From assembly GCF_030441895.1 (NCBI RefSeq), contig NZ_JARJAS010000006.1: DNA of 64,000 nt; one strand, written 5' to 3'. The position numbers and the translations under genes were made by a program. The notes under the pieces are model-generated. The model was given only the letters and a program-made list of their open reading frames with translations, did no database searches and was not told where the DNA came from. This document shows positions 52,037-60,000 of this stretch, one piece after another; the stretch's first letter is position 1, and every line of letters starts with the position of its first letter. Source of the DNA: Enterococcus_D entomosocium (lineage in GTDB: Bacteria; Bacillota; Bacilli; Lactobacillales; Enterococcaceae).

Positions 52037-53401
52037 ATGAACCAGCAAGAAACCATCTTACATTATTTAAATCAGAAAGACTCTGAAAAATTAAAAGAAC
52101 TCGTATCAGGAATGGAAGAGCTGCCGCTGTTACAATTGTTCAGCAATTTATCCGCGGATGAAAAAGTGATCGTTTTCCGACTATTACCGAAAGATAAAGC
52201 ACTTATCCTGTTTGAAGATTTGACACCAGCTACACAACAACACTTATTACGCTCTTTCACCGATGAACGGGCAACCGAGTTTGTGAACGAAATGGCACCA
52301 GATGTCCGGGTAAGACTCTTGGATGAGTTGCCAGCGACCGTAACACAAAAACTTTTACAATCAATGGCACCGGATGAACGTGCTGCAACAAACCTCTTAT
52401 TAGGGTATGAGGCTGAGACTGCTGGACGTTTGATGACACCGGAATTCATCACATTGAAGAAAGATATGACGGTCAATCAAGCGTTAGAAAAAGTGCGAAT
52501 GCAAGCCAAAGAAAAAGAAACGATTTATACGCTTTATGTTACTGATCAAACGAAAACATTAGAAGGTGTTTTGTCACTGAAAGATCTCTTAATGGCGCAA
52601 GGGGATCAACTCATCAGTGAAATCATGTCCCAAAAAGTTATTTATGTTACCACGGACACGGACCAGGAAGAAGCGGCACGTTTGCTAAATGAACTAGATA
52701 TCATTGCGCTACCAGTCGTAGACAAGGAATCGCGAATCGTTGGGATCATCACTGTCGATGACGCCATCGATGTCATCGAGCAAGAAACGACAGAAGACAT
52801 GTTTAATGCCGCTGGTTTAGTCGATGTTGCTTCTAATGAAGCAGACCGTAGTAACGTTCTGATCAACGGCACCCTTTGGCAAATTTGGAAAGTCCGATTG
52901 CCGTTCCTAGTGATCACTTTGGTTGCCGGTCTTTTAGCTGGGGTAGTCATTGATGAATTTGAACAAACATTGGAATCGGTGGCAGCCGTTGCGATTTTTA
53001 TCCCTTTGATCATGGATATGGGTGGAAACGTTGGTACACAGTCCTCAACTGTTTTTGTTCGCGGGATGTCATTAGGGCATATTGATCTTTCGACCTTCAC
53101 TCGCCATTTCTTTAAAGAAGTTTGGATCGGCTTAAGTCTAGGATTGATCGTAGGGGTCATCTCTGGGGCTGCTGCATCACTTTGGCAAGGAATCCCGATG
53201 TTAGGTGTGGCTGTTGGTATTTCGTTAGTTTTTGCCATGACCTTAGCCGCAGCACTTGGCTTCTTAGTCCCGTTTGTACTGATTAAACTAAACATCGACC
53301 AAGCAGCCGGTTCGGCACCGATCATCACATCGATCAAAGATATCGCCGGCTTGTTTATCTACTTCGTTTCAGTAAATGTTCTTTTGGGTCATTTGCTTTA
53401 G
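52037..53401 (+). CDS. mgtE: Magnesium transporter MgtE
   Basis: The 454-residue protein has the MgtE N domain (about 10-130, MgtE_N repeats such as DLTPATQQHLLRSF and LDELPATVTQKLLQSM), a CBS pair (about 135-260) and five membrane helices (about 290-450) with the conserved FIPLIMDMGGNVGTQSSTV and the helix near the pore. It carries Mg2+ in a gated manner, with the CBS domains sensing cytosolic Mg2+. GAAGGAG lies before ATG 52037. A leader of about 170 bases precedes it. Confidence 0.93.
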   Translation: MNQQETILHYLNQKDSEKLKELVSGMEELPLLQLFSNLSADEKVIVFRLLPKDKALILFEDLTPATQQHLLRSFTDERATEFVNEMAPDVRVRLLDELPATVTQKLLQSMAPDERAATNLLLGYEAETAGRLMTPEFITLKKDMTVNQALEKVRMQAKEKETIYTLYVTDQTKTLEGVLSLKDLLMAQGDQLISEIMSQKVIYVTTDTDQEEAARLLNELDIIALPVVDKESRIVGIITVDDAIDVIEQETTEDMFNAAGLVDVASNEADRSNVLINGTLWQIWKVRLPFLVITLVAGLLAGVVIDEFEQTLESVAAVAIFIPLIMDMGGNVGTQSSTVFVRGMSLGHIDLSTFTRHFFKEVWIGLSLGLIVGVISGAAASLWQGIPMLGVAVGISLVFAMTLAAALGFLVPFVLIKLNIDQAAGSAPIITSIKDIAGLFIYFVSVNVLLGHLL

Positions 53402-53418
53402 CATACTGTCCGTTCCGG

Positions 53419-53427
53419 TGGTATAAT
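53419..53427 (+). promoter_or_regulatory. Extended -10 promoter of the leader ORF-rsgA unit
   Basis: TGG-TATAAT (53419-53427) is an extended -10 element without a clear -35. It lies about 50 bases before the leader ORF. Confidence 0.55.
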
Positions 53428-53474
53428 AAAGCGACATCACATGATGAGCACAACATAGAAAGGGGAAATGCCTT

Positions 53475-53522
53475 ATGACAAATCAAATGAAGCAACATCA
53501 ACTCGGAGGTTTCTCTTTTTAA
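53475..53522 (+). CDS. Candidate 15-residue leader peptide upstream of rsgA
   Basis: ATG at 53475 follows AGAAAGGGGAAAT and encodes MTNQMKQHQLGGFSF, then TAA. Its GGA-GGT codons form a GGAGG that can pair with the downstream CCTCC. See the attenuator entry. The ORF is inferred from the ribosome binding site and its placement alone. Confidence 0.55.
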   Translation: MTNQMKQHQLGGFSF

Positions 53523-53547
53523 GTGCGGCCTCCTAACTAACTGGAGG
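53505..53547 (+). promoter_or_regulatory. Alternative hairpins controlling the rsgA ribosome binding site
   Basis: GGAGG (53505-53509, in the leader ORF) and GGAGG (53543-53547, the rsgA Shine-Dalgarno) are both complementary to CCTCC (53529-53533). Pairing of CCTCC with the Shine-Dalgarno sequence would block translation; pairing with the leader would free it. This resembles a translational attenuator and is an inference from complementarity. Confidence 0.5.
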
Positions 53548-53553
53548 GAAATC

Positions 53554-54495
53554 ATGGAAAAACAAGGAATTGTGGTCTTTCAGGCCAAAGATATTGCAAA
53601 AGTCCGCTTGACCACAGGAGAAGAATGTTTAGCAACGGTTTCAGGAAAATTTCGCCAACAGGCACTAGCGCCAAAGGATTATCCGATCGTTGGTGATTTT
53701 GTACAAGGACAGGTGTACGATCAAGATCATTTCTTGATTGATGCTTTGCTGCCACGAAAAAGTTTTTTACAACGAAAAGTAGCTGGAAATCGCACGGACG
53801 AGCAAGGCATTGCGGCGAACATCGACACAGTTTTTATTGCAACTAGTGCCAATGAAGAATTCAATTTGGCTCGGTTAGAGCGCTTTGTAACGATCGCTTG
53901 GGACAGTGGGGCTAATCCGGTGATTCTCTTGACCAAAGCCGATCAAGTTACTGCTGATAAAAAAGCAGAGCTGCTGCAAGCATTAAACGATGCATTTGGT
54001 GTGAAAACATTTGCTACGTCCATTTTTGAACCAAACGAATTGCTGATGGAAACGTATTTTTCTGACGGACAGATCAGCGCATTTATCGGTTCATCTGGGG
54101 TCGGAAAGTCCAGCTTATTAAATCAGCTTATGGCGCAAGACGTACAAAAAACCAATGACATAAGAGAGGATAGTCGAGGACGACATACGACGACGAGTCG
54201 CCAGTTGTTCACTCTGTCCTCTGGCGCAATGATCATCGATACTCCTGGTATGCGGGAAGTTGGCATCAGTACCGTCCGGTCAGCTTCGATCGACCAATCT
54301 TTTGAAGCGATCAGCCAGTATGCTGAAGGTTGTTTCTTCAGAGACTGTCGTCATGAAACAGAACCGAAATGTGCGGTCAAAGCAGCTATTGCTGCCGGTG
54401 AACTTTCAGAAGAAGCTTTCGCCCGCTATCGTAAAATGGAAAAAGAACTGGCGTATTTGAAGCGAAAAGAACAGATCAAAGAATTGAAAAAGTAA
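53554..54495 (+). CDS. rsgA: Ribosome small subunit-dependent GTPase A (RsgA/YjeQ)
   Basis: The 313-residue protein has an N-terminal OB-fold domain (about 1-80), a circularly permuted GTPase domain with the order G4 (LLTKADQV), G1 (GSSGVGKSS, Gly179-Ser187), G3 (DTPGMRE), and a C-terminal zinc site starting CFFRDCRHETEPKC. RsgA helps 30S subunit maturation. GGAGG lies six bases before the ATG. Enterococci often have more than one RsgA paralogue, so this may be the second copy. Confidence 0.88.
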   Translation: MEKQGIVVFQAKDIAKVRLTTGEECLATVSGKFRQQALAPKDYPIVGDFVQGQVYDQDHFLIDALLPRKSFLQRKVAGNRTDEQGIAANIDTVFIATSANEEFNLARLERFVTIAWDSGANPVILLTKADQVTADKKAELLQALNDAFGVKTFATSIFEPNELLMETYFSDGQISAFIGSSGVGKSSLLNQLMAQDVQKTNDIREDSRGRHTTTSRQLFTLSSGAMIIDTPGMREVGISTVRSASIDQSFEAISQYAEGCFFRDCRHETEPKCAVKAAIAAGELSEEAFARYRKMEKELAYLKRKEQIKELKK

Positions 54496-54500
54496 AAGTT

Positions 54501-54532
54501 AGCACTCCTTTCTTTAAGAGGAGTGCTTTTTT
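54501..54532 (+). terminator. Terminator of rsgA
   Basis: AGCACTCCT and AGGAGTGCT pair around TTCTTTAAG, followed by six T. Confidence 0.9.
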
Positions 54533-54808
54533 GTACGTGTTAAGAGAGTCTTGTTGAGTAAAGAAGAGGGACGTAGACAATGTCCTTGTGTTTTCACGAA
54601 AAGGCGGCCAATTCCACAGGGCACTACATGCTAAGTGGTTGAACTAAGCTAAGAACGCCTGTCTGGTTGCAAGCTACCGTCAAGAAAGGCAGTATAAAAA
54701 AACACAGTGGGGTGTTTTCCCACTGTGTTTTGAGCAATGATTTGCCCCTGCCAAGGTATTTCAAGTATAAAGCGTTGATTCTTAAATAGCAACTCGAAAA
54801 AAATCGCC
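54533..54808. other. Gene-free stretch with a minus-strand terminator
   Basis: The stretch holds no supported gene. The hairpin at 54694-54731 ends the minus-strand gene that follows. Confidence 0.5.
54694..54731 (-). terminator. Terminator of the DUF2200 gene
   Basis: On the minus strand AAAACACAGTGGG and CCCACTGTGTTTT pair around a short loop and run into T. Confidence 0.8.
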
Positions 54809-55162
54809 TCATTCAGCAGAGCGTAAAATTTTTGCCATGGCTTTTCCTTTCGCCAGTTCATCGATCAGTTTATCTAGATAACGAATTTCTTGAACCATTG
54901 GCTCTTCGATCTCTTCTACCCGAATGCCGCAAATGACACCAGTGATCTGCTTTCGTGCGGGATTGAGCTGAGGGGCTTGACTAAAAAAACGTTCAAAAGA
55001 AAGCTCTTCATTCATCTGTTGCAGCGTTTCTTGGTCATAACCGGTCAGCCAGGTAATAATCTGATCTACTTCTTCTTTTGTTCGATTTTTCCGCTCTGCT
55101 TTGGCAATATATAGGGGATAGACTTTCGCGAAACTCATTTGGGTGATCTTTTGATTTTTCAT
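54809..55162 (-). CDS. DUF2200 family protein
   Basis: The 117-residue protein matches DUF2200 (SFAKVYPLYIAKAERKNRTK, IITWLTGYDQETLQQM, ARKQITGVICGIRVEEIEEP), a conserved helical family of unknown function in Firmicutes and other bacteria. The ATG at 55162 is preceded by AAAGGAGTATATC. It stands alone between terminators and the YolD-like operon. Confidence 0.85.
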   Translation of the reverse strand: MKNQKITQMSFAKVYPLYIAKAERKNRTKEEVDQIITWLTGYDQETLQQMNEELSFERFFSQAPQLNPARKQITGVICGIRVEEIEEPMVQEIRYLDKLIDELAKGKAMAKILRSAE

Positions 55163-55258
55163 GATATACTCCTTTAGTCTTTACACAAAGTATACTTTAT
55201 TTTCTTCGTTTTGCCGAGATTTTCGACACTTGCTGTGTGTCAAAAATAGGCGAGGGGA

Positions 55259-55546
55259 CTAAAGAATGATCTTTTCTTCTTGTTCACGAAACCCTAGAAC
55301 TTTTTGACGTGACTCGCCATCCCAATAGAGTAAGTCCAAATTCTTATGCAGCATTAGCTGTGTATATAATTCTTTCAGCGTCAGAGCGGGTTTTTTTGGT
55401 TCAAAAAATAAAATCAATTGGTTATGGCTATCTTGGGCGATCGTCGTAAAAGGAATCAAGTTTTCTTTGTACATTAAATAAATTCCTTGGTAATCTGCTG
55501 CACTCGACGACGTTGTCAGTGCTGTCAAGAGGTCTCTTGCTCTCAT
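55259..55546 (-). CDS. Hypothetical protein, last gene of the YolD-like operon
   Basis: The 95-residue protein is not recognised; it has a mixed helix-strand pattern (LTALTTSSSAADYQGIYLMY, NQLILFFEPKKPALTLKELY). Its ATG overlaps the stop of the upstream gene (ATGA) and follows AAAGGCGGG, so the two are coupled. It is the third gene of an operon under a LexA-type box. Confidence 0.7.
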   Translation of the reverse strand: MRARDLLTALTTSSSAADYQGIYLMYKENLIPFTTIAQDSHNQLILFFEPKKPALTLKELYTQLMLHKNLDLLYWDGESRQKVLGFREQEEKIIL

Positions 55547-55824
55547 AATGAACCCGCCTTTACTGTTTTTTGTCGATAGGCATCGATATCCAACATGATT
55601 TTTGTTTTGCCGTACACCGTATACTTTTGCACCACGAATTGACGGCGCTTATTCCAATAGCCGCCCACGGTTAGAAACATGCCGTCATCAACATCCCCTA
55701 AAAAATTCAAACTGTGTTTCGCAATCAAACAGTTGGTGGTACCTAGTGTAAAGCGGACCAAAGGGGAGGGGGCAAAGGAGACGATTCTTATTTTTGAGAC
55801 AGATCCTTTTTGTGTTTCCATCAT
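55543..55824 (-). CDS. Hypothetical protein, middle gene of the YolD-like operon
   Basis: The 93-residue protein is predicted to be mostly strands (IRIVSFAPSPLVRFTLGTTN, GMFLTVGGYWNKRRQFVVQK). No family was recognised. AAAGGAGGAAGAA precedes the ATG at 55824. It lies 38 bases after the YolD-like gene and overlaps the following gene. Confidence 0.7.
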   Translation of the reverse strand: MMETQKGSVSKIRIVSFAPSPLVRFTLGTTNCLIAKHSLNFLGDVDDGMFLTVGGYWNKRRQFVVQKYTVYGKTKIMLDIDAYRQKTVKAGSL

Positions 55825-55862
55825 TTCTTCCTCCTTTAGTTTAAGTAGTGTAAACAGTTGTA

Positions 55863-56231
55863 TTATTCGCTGAGATCAAACCATTTTCTTTCTTCGTAGA
55901 AAGCAACGTGACGAATCTCATCATAATGGATTTTTTCCGTTGTTTCTCCCGTCAAATAAATACCTAATGGGTCATAACCGCTGATTTTCCCGATAATATC
56001 TGGAGGATAGCCGCCTTCTTCATTAACTTCTTCTCGTTGGATCGCCACAGTTAGGTTCTTTTTCATGGCTTCAAATAAACACTGATTGATTTCTTCCGTT
56101 GTGAGTGACGGCTTAGGTGGACAATCAAACTTACGTGTCGGTTCCTCTTCAATTTCAGTTGTATGCTCAGATAAAAAGAATCCTTGCCACTTTAGCTTTT
56201 TTCGATCTTCATATGGTTGTAGCATACCCAT
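55863..56231 (-). CDS. YolD-like family protein
   Basis: The 122-residue protein resembles YolD-like proteins: an N-terminal DRKKLKWQGFFLSEHT segment, then NQCLFEAMKKNLTVAIQ and a strand-rich end with IGKISGYDPLGIYLTGETTE. YolD-like genes are usually linked to a Y-family DNA polymerase of the SOS response; here none follows. AGAGGTG lies six bases before ATG 56231. A LexA-type box sits in its promoter. Confidence 0.75.
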   Translation of the reverse strand: MGMLQPYEDRKKLKWQGFFLSEHTTEIEEEPTRKFDCPPKPSLTTEEINQCLFEAMKKNLTVAIQREEVNEEGGYPPDIIGKISGYDPLGIYLTGETTEKIHYDEIRHVAFYEERKWFDLSE

Positions 56232-56251
56232 AGCAATCACCTCTTATCTAT

Positions 56252-56281
56252 ATAATACAAACATACGTTCTCTTTTGTAAA
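56252..56281 (-). promoter_or_regulatory. LexA-box promoter of the YolD-like operon
   Basis: On the minus strand TTTACA (-35) and TATTAT (-10) are 18 bases apart. Between them lies AGAACGTATGTTTG (56258-56271), matching the Firmicute LexA/DinR box CGAAC-N4-GTTCG at 12 of 14 positions, so DNA-damage induction is likely. Confidence 0.7.
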
Positions 56282-56444
56282 GCGAACAGATTTTTAAATT
56301 TCTGATTCTTCTATGAAACATCTAAAAAGGGCATCAAACAAGGGGCTAGTGGTGGGTATCGTTTTTTTGCACTATATCTGTTATAATTTATCCTGAAGCG
56401 ACGATGAACGATTTGGAAAATAGCTGGCGAAAAAGGAGAATAGT

Positions 56445-56831
56445 ATGTCTGGATTAATCGTGGTCCTGCTTACGATCTACTTTGCAAGTAGGAAAGATAA
56501 AGAACAGTGGCTTTTTGATCGCAAACGATTGACTATTCTGGCGCTTATGTTTGTGATCGTCGGCATAAGTTTGGGCTTAAATGACAAAATAATGAAGGAT
56601 CCTCTGAACCAAAATATTAGAAGTGATTTACTGTTTAATTATTCGTTTCCCTTATTGATATGTATGCTAGGTTTATTTATCAAAGAAATACCACGGTGGG
56701 GACGGATCGTGACTTTGTCATTTGGCTTTATGATTTTCGGGTATTTAGCTTTGCACTATTTGATAGGGTTTCATAACCCGTATTGGGAAAATCTACAGCT
56801 AAGTCCATTGTATTGGCTGCCAAGTGACTAG
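56445..56831 (+). CDS. Membrane protein, unknown function
   Basis: The 128-residue protein has four hydrophobic segments (about 2-14, 30-48, 67-80, 88-108). AAAAAGGAGAATAGT precedes the ATG. No family was recognised. It is monocistronic with a strong terminator. Confidence 0.65.
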   Translation: MSGLIVVLLTIYFASRKDKEQWLFDRKRLTILALMFVIVGISLGLNDKIMKDPLNQNIRSDLLFNYSFPLLICMLGLFIKEIPRWGRIVTLSFGFMIFGYLALHYLIGFHNPYWENLQLSPLYWLPSD

Positions 56832-56860
56832 CCATACGAAAGTATCACCAATGGAAACGC

Positions 56861-56894
56861 AAAAAAAGCACTCAATAAAGGGAGTGCTTTTTTT
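56861..56894 (+). terminator. Rho-independent terminator
   Basis: AAAAAAAGCACTC and GGAGTGCTTTTTTT pair around AATAAAG. Confidence 0.9.
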
Positions 56895-56992
56895 CGGCTA
56901 AATAACTGCAGCAAGGTGTTTCTTTTCCCCAAAAAATAGGTTAGACCTAAGTAACGAGGGGATCATATAAGGAGAAGTCATGACTGTTTAAA

Positions 56993-57403
56993 TCAAAACG
57001 ATTGATTCTTGACTAAACCGTGTCTTTTGATCATTGCCAAAGTAAAATATGCGATGAGCGTTCCTGCAATACCAAAAAGTAAATCGATTCGATCAGGGGT
57101 GTTCATAAAGCCGAAGACAGTCTCACTCAATAGATTGGCAATGAGCAAAAGCAGGGTCAATAGCGTGACGGCTTTAAATGGCGCACCTACAAGAAGCCAA
57201 AAGTACCCCAGTAAGCCAATAATCAAACTAATCGAAAAATTGGAGATATGAAGATAAAAGTCAGCATACCTCGAAGTAAAGAAAGAAATGTCCAAGTACT
57301 TTGATAAATAGAGGAAAAGGGCTGTGAACACAAAAAGCAAGTAGAGGAGTGACGCCCATAGTTTTGGTAAAAAGGCTAGCTTTCATTGCTTATTCGTTTT
57401 CAT
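56993..57403 (-). pseudogene. VanZ-like membrane protein gene interrupted by a stop codon
   Basis: ATG at 57403 follows AAAAGGAG and starts MKTNKQ, but codon 7 is TGA (57383-57385); the frame then continues for 129 codons with four hydrophobic segments. The C-terminal part (SETVFGFMNTPDRIDLLFGI, then AGTLIAYFTL) resembles VanZ. A TTG restart at 57340 would give 115 residues but has no ribosome binding site. It is thus likely inactive, or translated only by readthrough. Confidence 0.6.
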
Positions 57404-57549
57404 TTTTATTCTCCTTTTAGAATTGTCAGCTTATACGGATGGAATTGCTTTTATCGGGTGTTAATTACACAAATGGAAAAAACAAGCTGCAAACTAGGCA
57501 AATCAGTAGTCTGCAACTCATTAATGGTAAAATGAGTTGAGGTGATAAA

Positions 57550-57786
57550 ATGACAATAATAAACAATCAGCGATTATGGTTAGGTATAGGGATAGAAATT
57601 ATTTTGCTCATATCATTCAGCATGATTATGTATTTCATCCTGACGAGTGGCAATTTGAAGCAAAACCCGTTCAGCAGTCGACGAAAAGGAAAAATAAGCT
57701 TGTGGATAGCTGCTGGTTTGATTTTACTTGCCATGGTTCTAGTATTCCAAGGAATGATCAACGGCGCTTTATTCAGACTTTTTTAG
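57550..57786 (+). CDS. Small two-helix membrane protein
   Basis: The 78-residue protein has two hydrophobic segments (about 10-32 and 49-70) joined by a basic loop (SSRRKGK). TTGAGGTGATAAA precedes the ATG. No family was recognised. Confidence 0.6.
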   Translation: MTIINNQRLWLGIGIEIILLISFSMIMYFILTSGNLKQNPFSSRRKGKISLWIAAGLILLAMVLVFQGMINGALFRLF

Positions 57787-57844
57787 CAAAATATGGACGT
57801 TTATGGCGACCTATGAACATTACAATTATATTAAATAACGAAAT

Positions 57845-57881
57845 ACCCTAAGTTATCTACATGATTTTAGGGTTCTTTTTT
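57845..57881 (+). terminator. Terminator-like hairpin
   Basis: ACCCTAA and TTAGGGT pair around a 15-base loop, followed by a T run. Confidence 0.6.
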
Positions 57882-58863
57882 ATCGGATCATGTAATAGAT
57901 ATTTGTTGGCATTTGCAACGTCTAAGCACTTGTGTCAGAATTTTGAAACGGATTGGCTATATGAATAAAGTTCTAGGTAAAAGCTCAAAGATTTTCAAAA
58001 TGATTATAGCATGCAATCAAACCGATTGGTTCGTGAATCAAGGCTGATAGCTTGAATCTGTATTTGCTGAGATAAAAAAGACGAATCCGCAAGTAACTTG
58101 CTACAAGACAGTTAACAATGAAAAATCTGTTGATCAGTAAATCCAAAAAGAATCTGAAGAAACTTGTAAAATAAGAAATTCTTAGCTTTAGTTGAATTTT
58201 AGGTGAATTAGTGACATTTTACTGATAAAAGTCATTCGGAGGGAGGTAAAATGATGCAAAATTGACTTGAACTGTCTAAAATATCACGAACTCTTTTTCG
58301 AATATAACTTTGTATAATATATATTATGTAAACTAAAATATAAAATTTTTCGAACACCGTATTTAGCTGGTAATTTTACGGCTCTCCTCCCTCTTATTTA
58401 GGATTATTTCCTTCAAATTCACCTAATTGGCAGCATAATCCAAAAAATGGTCATTTGAGCGATAGTTTTAGATTTTTGTTGGTTCTACGAGTGAAACAAC
58501 ATGCAACTGACAAATTATACCTGTACCTTTGTCTGTATTTGATCTTGTTGATTCTTGAATCTTTGAATTCAAGCTTTGTTTGCAGCTGCTGGCAAACTCA
58601 ATGAATCAGTCAAGTAACCGTTGTTCACGATCTTATCAGTAATGATTCGTACTTAACCCAGCAAATTTGTGCTAACTAATAGCCTAATGGGAATCTTAAT
58701 CACCGGCAAACCAGCAACGATAAACAAGAAACGTTTCGTTGCGTTCAGTTTTCACCTAAACGGATCCGATTCCCATAGCGAGTCCTAATCAAGGGATCAC
58801 AGTCATCTAAGTACAATTTTCTTTTTGTTGCTGCTAATAAAGCAATGACAGCTACGGAAAGTT
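57882..58863. other. Decayed kilobase without intact genes
   Basis: All six frames are broken. The plus strand near 58065-58190 reads VFAEIKKTNPQVTCYKTVNN with in-frame stops on either side. The minus strand around 58750-58850 gives LLAATKRKLYLDDCDPL and near 58580-58650 DKIVNNGYLTDSLSLPAAAN, both gene-like but interrupted. This looks like residues of one or more inactive genes; I cannot name them. Near 58310 a TATAAT-rich patch is present. Confidence 0.5.
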
Positions 58864-59016
58864 TCAAACTATGTAATACAGGATCGCCGAAAAGACAATG
58901 ATCAAAACGACCAAAACAATGATTAGTTGATTTAAACGTCGAATAAGCAGGTTTTTCTTATTTTTTTCAAATTCTTTTCCTTCATTTCGATAATATTCTC
59001 TATCTTTTGTTCCCAC
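58864..59016 (-). CDS. 50-residue single-span membrane protein
   Basis: A GTG at 59016 has AAAGGAG nine bases upstream and opens a 50-codon frame: a charged N-terminus (GTKDREYYRNEGKEFEKNKK) then one hydrophobic helix (residues 24-50, LIIVLVVLIIVFSAILYYIV). The shape suggests a small membrane-anchored regulator or a toxin-like peptide. The frame does not overlap another gene, and its ribosome binding site is strong. Confidence 0.6.
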   Translation of the reverse strand: MGTKDREYYRNEGKEFEKNKKNLLIRRLNQLIIVLVVLIIVFSAILYYIV

Positions 59017-59136
59017 GAGCGCCAACTCCTTTTCCCTGATTTTATCACTATCCTGAAAACAATGGGTGCAATCAAGGTGTTTTGTACAATAAATGGCAGT
59101 ATTTTGTTAGAGCTTACCATCGTATACGTATAGAGA

Positions 59137-59985
59137 CTAAATAAGACGACTGACGAGTTCCAAGTGATTCATAACCGCAGCTTTCCGAATAACGCCCATA
59201 CCTGGAAACGACCTTTGCTGATAGGCAGCAATTAATAGCTGCAGCCCAGCTGTTTGTGTAGGATATTCTTCTTCATGCTGTAACAAAGCTTCCATGACTT
59301 CGAAAAATTTTTCTTTCTGATTTGGTAATTCTTCCTCAGAAAATAAGTGAACGATTCGCAAATCTTGGTCAGTTGTCGGATAGATCCAATGCAAAACCAA
59401 CCGCTTTGAGGGATAACTGTGCTCATAATAAATTTTGCTATCGACAGAAAAATCACTAAACCCAGCATAACCCAATTTTTGATAAAGATGATGGGTTTTT
59501 GAAAACCCTTCGTCCGGACATTCTGTATAAAAACTATTTTTAGGTAAACGTGTAAACGGATCTTCCATCAGTAGTTTCGGGCCGTTGATTTTATTTAACA
59601 AACGAAACTCTTTGCCTACCAGCACCGGCAGTGTATTTTCCCGCCAATCACTAGCGAGTGCTGGGTCCGCTTGATGAACGATCCAAAGATCAGGCGTTTC
59701 TTCCACTGTTTCAATGGGTCGATCTACGATCATTGCTTTAGGGGCAGCAACATTTTGCAACTCTGCTAACCCCTCTGCAGTCAGAAAAGCCCCAGCCTGT
59801 GGATTGCGAACAAGATAAAAAGGATGCTGCTTCCTTTGAAACAGGTCAATGGTCGTCCAAAACGTTTTTGATTGCTTGACCGGTTCAATGATCGGCTGGA
59901 TCGCTTCTGACAAGCGATCTTGTTCCAACAGTGCTTTCAATGCCAATAAATCAAATTGTTTTCCACGAATATACGGGAAGTACAT
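59137..59985 (-). CDS. sce7725 family protein
   Basis: The 282-residue protein starts with MYFPYIRGKQFDLLALKALL and EAIQPIIEPVKQSKTFWTTI, the pattern I recall for the sce7725 family, a protein of unknown function usually paired with sce7726-type proteins. No signal peptide or membrane segment is seen. AAGGAGAG precedes ATG 59985, 15 bases after the stop of the nuclease-like gene, so the two form an operon under a LexA-type box. The family name rests on memory of the N-terminal pattern and should be verified. Confidence 0.7.
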   Translation of the reverse strand: MYFPYIRGKQFDLLALKALLEQDRLSEAIQPIIEPVKQSKTFWTTIDLFQRKQHPFYLVRNPQAGAFLTAEGLAELQNVAAPKAMIVDRPIETVEETPDLWIVHQADPALASDWRENTLPVLVGKEFRLLNKINGPKLLMEDPFTRLPKNSFYTECPDEGFSKTHHLYQKLGYAGFSDFSVDSKIYYEHSYPSKRLVLHWIYPTTDQDLRIVHLFSEEELPNQKEKFFEVMEALLQHEEEYPTQTAGLQLLIAAYQQRSFPGMGVIRKAAVMNHLELVSRLI

Positions 59986-60000
59986 CTTCTTCTCTCCTTC

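Noticed and set aside
54624..54861. Two overlapping minus-strand frames of 62 and 70 residues
   Set aside because: They cover the terminator hairpin and the end of the DUF2200 gene in other frames; neither has a ribosome binding site.
58932..59120. 62-residue minus-strand frame
   Set aside because: It overlaps the better supported 50-residue gene at 58864-59016 in another frame and has no Shine-Dalgarno sequence.
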